The translations under genes were made by a program, and so were the position numbers. The notes under the pieces are model-generated. The model did no database searches. It saw only the letters and a list, made by a program, of their open reading frames with translations, and was not told where the DNA came from. Positions 6,014-6,231 of a stretch of DNA of 6,231 nt are shown piece after piece; the stretch's first letter is position 1, and every line of letters begins with the position of its first letter. The stretch is from JAGOBX01 sp017999075 [NCBI: Candidatus Babelota bacterium] (GTDB lineage: Bacteria > JAGOBX01). The stretch lies in assembly GCA_017999075.1 (NCBI GenBank), contig JAGOBX010000223.1, positions 1 through 6,231 on the forward strand. Direction: 5' to 3'.

Positions 6014-6043
6014 TATAAATTTTACTTGTATAAACCGTTGTAA
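6014..6043 (-). promoter_or_regulatory. Possible weak sigma70-type promoter
   Basis: On the minus strand, TTACAA (6043-6038) lies 18 nt upstream of TTTATA (6019-6014), which would give a very short leader carrying the Shine-Dalgarno. TATACA (6032-6027) is an alternative -10 box but has no good -35 partner. The area is AT-rich enough for such boxes to arise by chance, so this is only a candidate. Confidence 0.2.
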
Positions 6044-6060
6044 TCAGCCGGTTATTTTTA

Positions 6061-6231
6061 AATTATTTTTCTGCAACTAAGACACCAGGATACAATTTTT
6101 TTCGTGTCTAAGAAAGTAGTGTCTGAAAATTTTTTTGCACGAATCACACGAATTTTCAAAAAATTTTCAAACGCTAAATTATTCGCTGCACTCTTTAAAT
6201 CTTGAATTATAACAATTCTAAAACTCTAAAG
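6061..6231. repeat. Repeat-family sequence upstream of the large gene
   Basis: From 6071 the sequence follows the second half of repeat unit A in the same orientation: CTGCAACTAAGACACC and TTTTTTTCGTGTCT (6071-6109) match 180-219, a CACGAATCACACGAATTTT segment (6138-6156) parallels the right arm of the 254-322 hairpin, and AAACGCTAAATTATTCGCTG followed by TTTAAATCTTGAATTATAACAA matches the unit junctions at 326-370 and 681-730. AGACAC (6080-6085) can pair with GTGTCT (6104-6109), and TTCGTGT (6101-6107) with ACACGAA (6146-6152). No gene is visible here; the neighbouring gene must lie outside the window. Confidence 0.7.

Noticed and set aside
5991-6231. Riboswitch or structured leader RNA
   Set aside because: The stretch between the repeat sequence and the start codon is only about 70-80 nt, AT-rich, with no recognisable aptamer motif or strong pairing.

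Overview
The window holds one very large minus-strand gene (756-5990) that fills most of it. Both flanks are AT-rich and non-coding, and both are built from the same family of hairpin-forming repeats. The gene encodes a 1744-residue secreted modular protein. From the N-terminus it has a signal peptide, an Arg-rich low-complexity region with recurring RGVRSA-type motifs, two F5/8 type C (discoidin-like) domains, three bulb-lectin-like modules, three more F5/8 type C domains, two further lectin-like modules and a short Trp-rich tail. No catalytic domain or membrane anchor is visible. The likely role is binding of carbohydrate or another extracellular ligand (adhesion, substrate capture or surface coat); this is inferred from domain type only.

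Organism: certainly a bacterium, given the strong GGAGGG Shine-Dalgarno, the Sec-type signal peptide and the single uninterrupted ORF. DNA is AT-rich, more so in the flanks than in the gene. Intergenic hairpins made of words such as TTCGTGT, TTCGGTGT and CAAAGACAC resemble those scattered through genomes of several environmental and gut lineages (Bacteroidetes, Planctomycetes/Lentisphaerae, Spirochaetes, Elusimicrobia-like groups). The strong Shine-Dalgarno argues mildly against Bacteroidetes. I cannot name the phylum.

Layout: 1-755 is non-coding, with one full composite repeat unit (about 1-342), a second diverged unit (about 343-702) and the start of a third. 756-5990 is the gene. 5991-6060 is its leader, with the Shine-Dalgarno and only weak promoter-like sequences. 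6061-6231 resumes the same repeat family in the same orientation, so the gene looks embedded in a repeat-filled intergenic landscape. No second gene, RNA gene, CRISPR array or transposase is visible, so no operon partner can be named.

The most unusual points are the N-terminal composite repeat (a short helix with a PxxLxxLM core, a polar linker, then RGVRS), which I do not recognise from any named family, and the roughly 10-nt internal periodicity of the intergenic hairpin arms.
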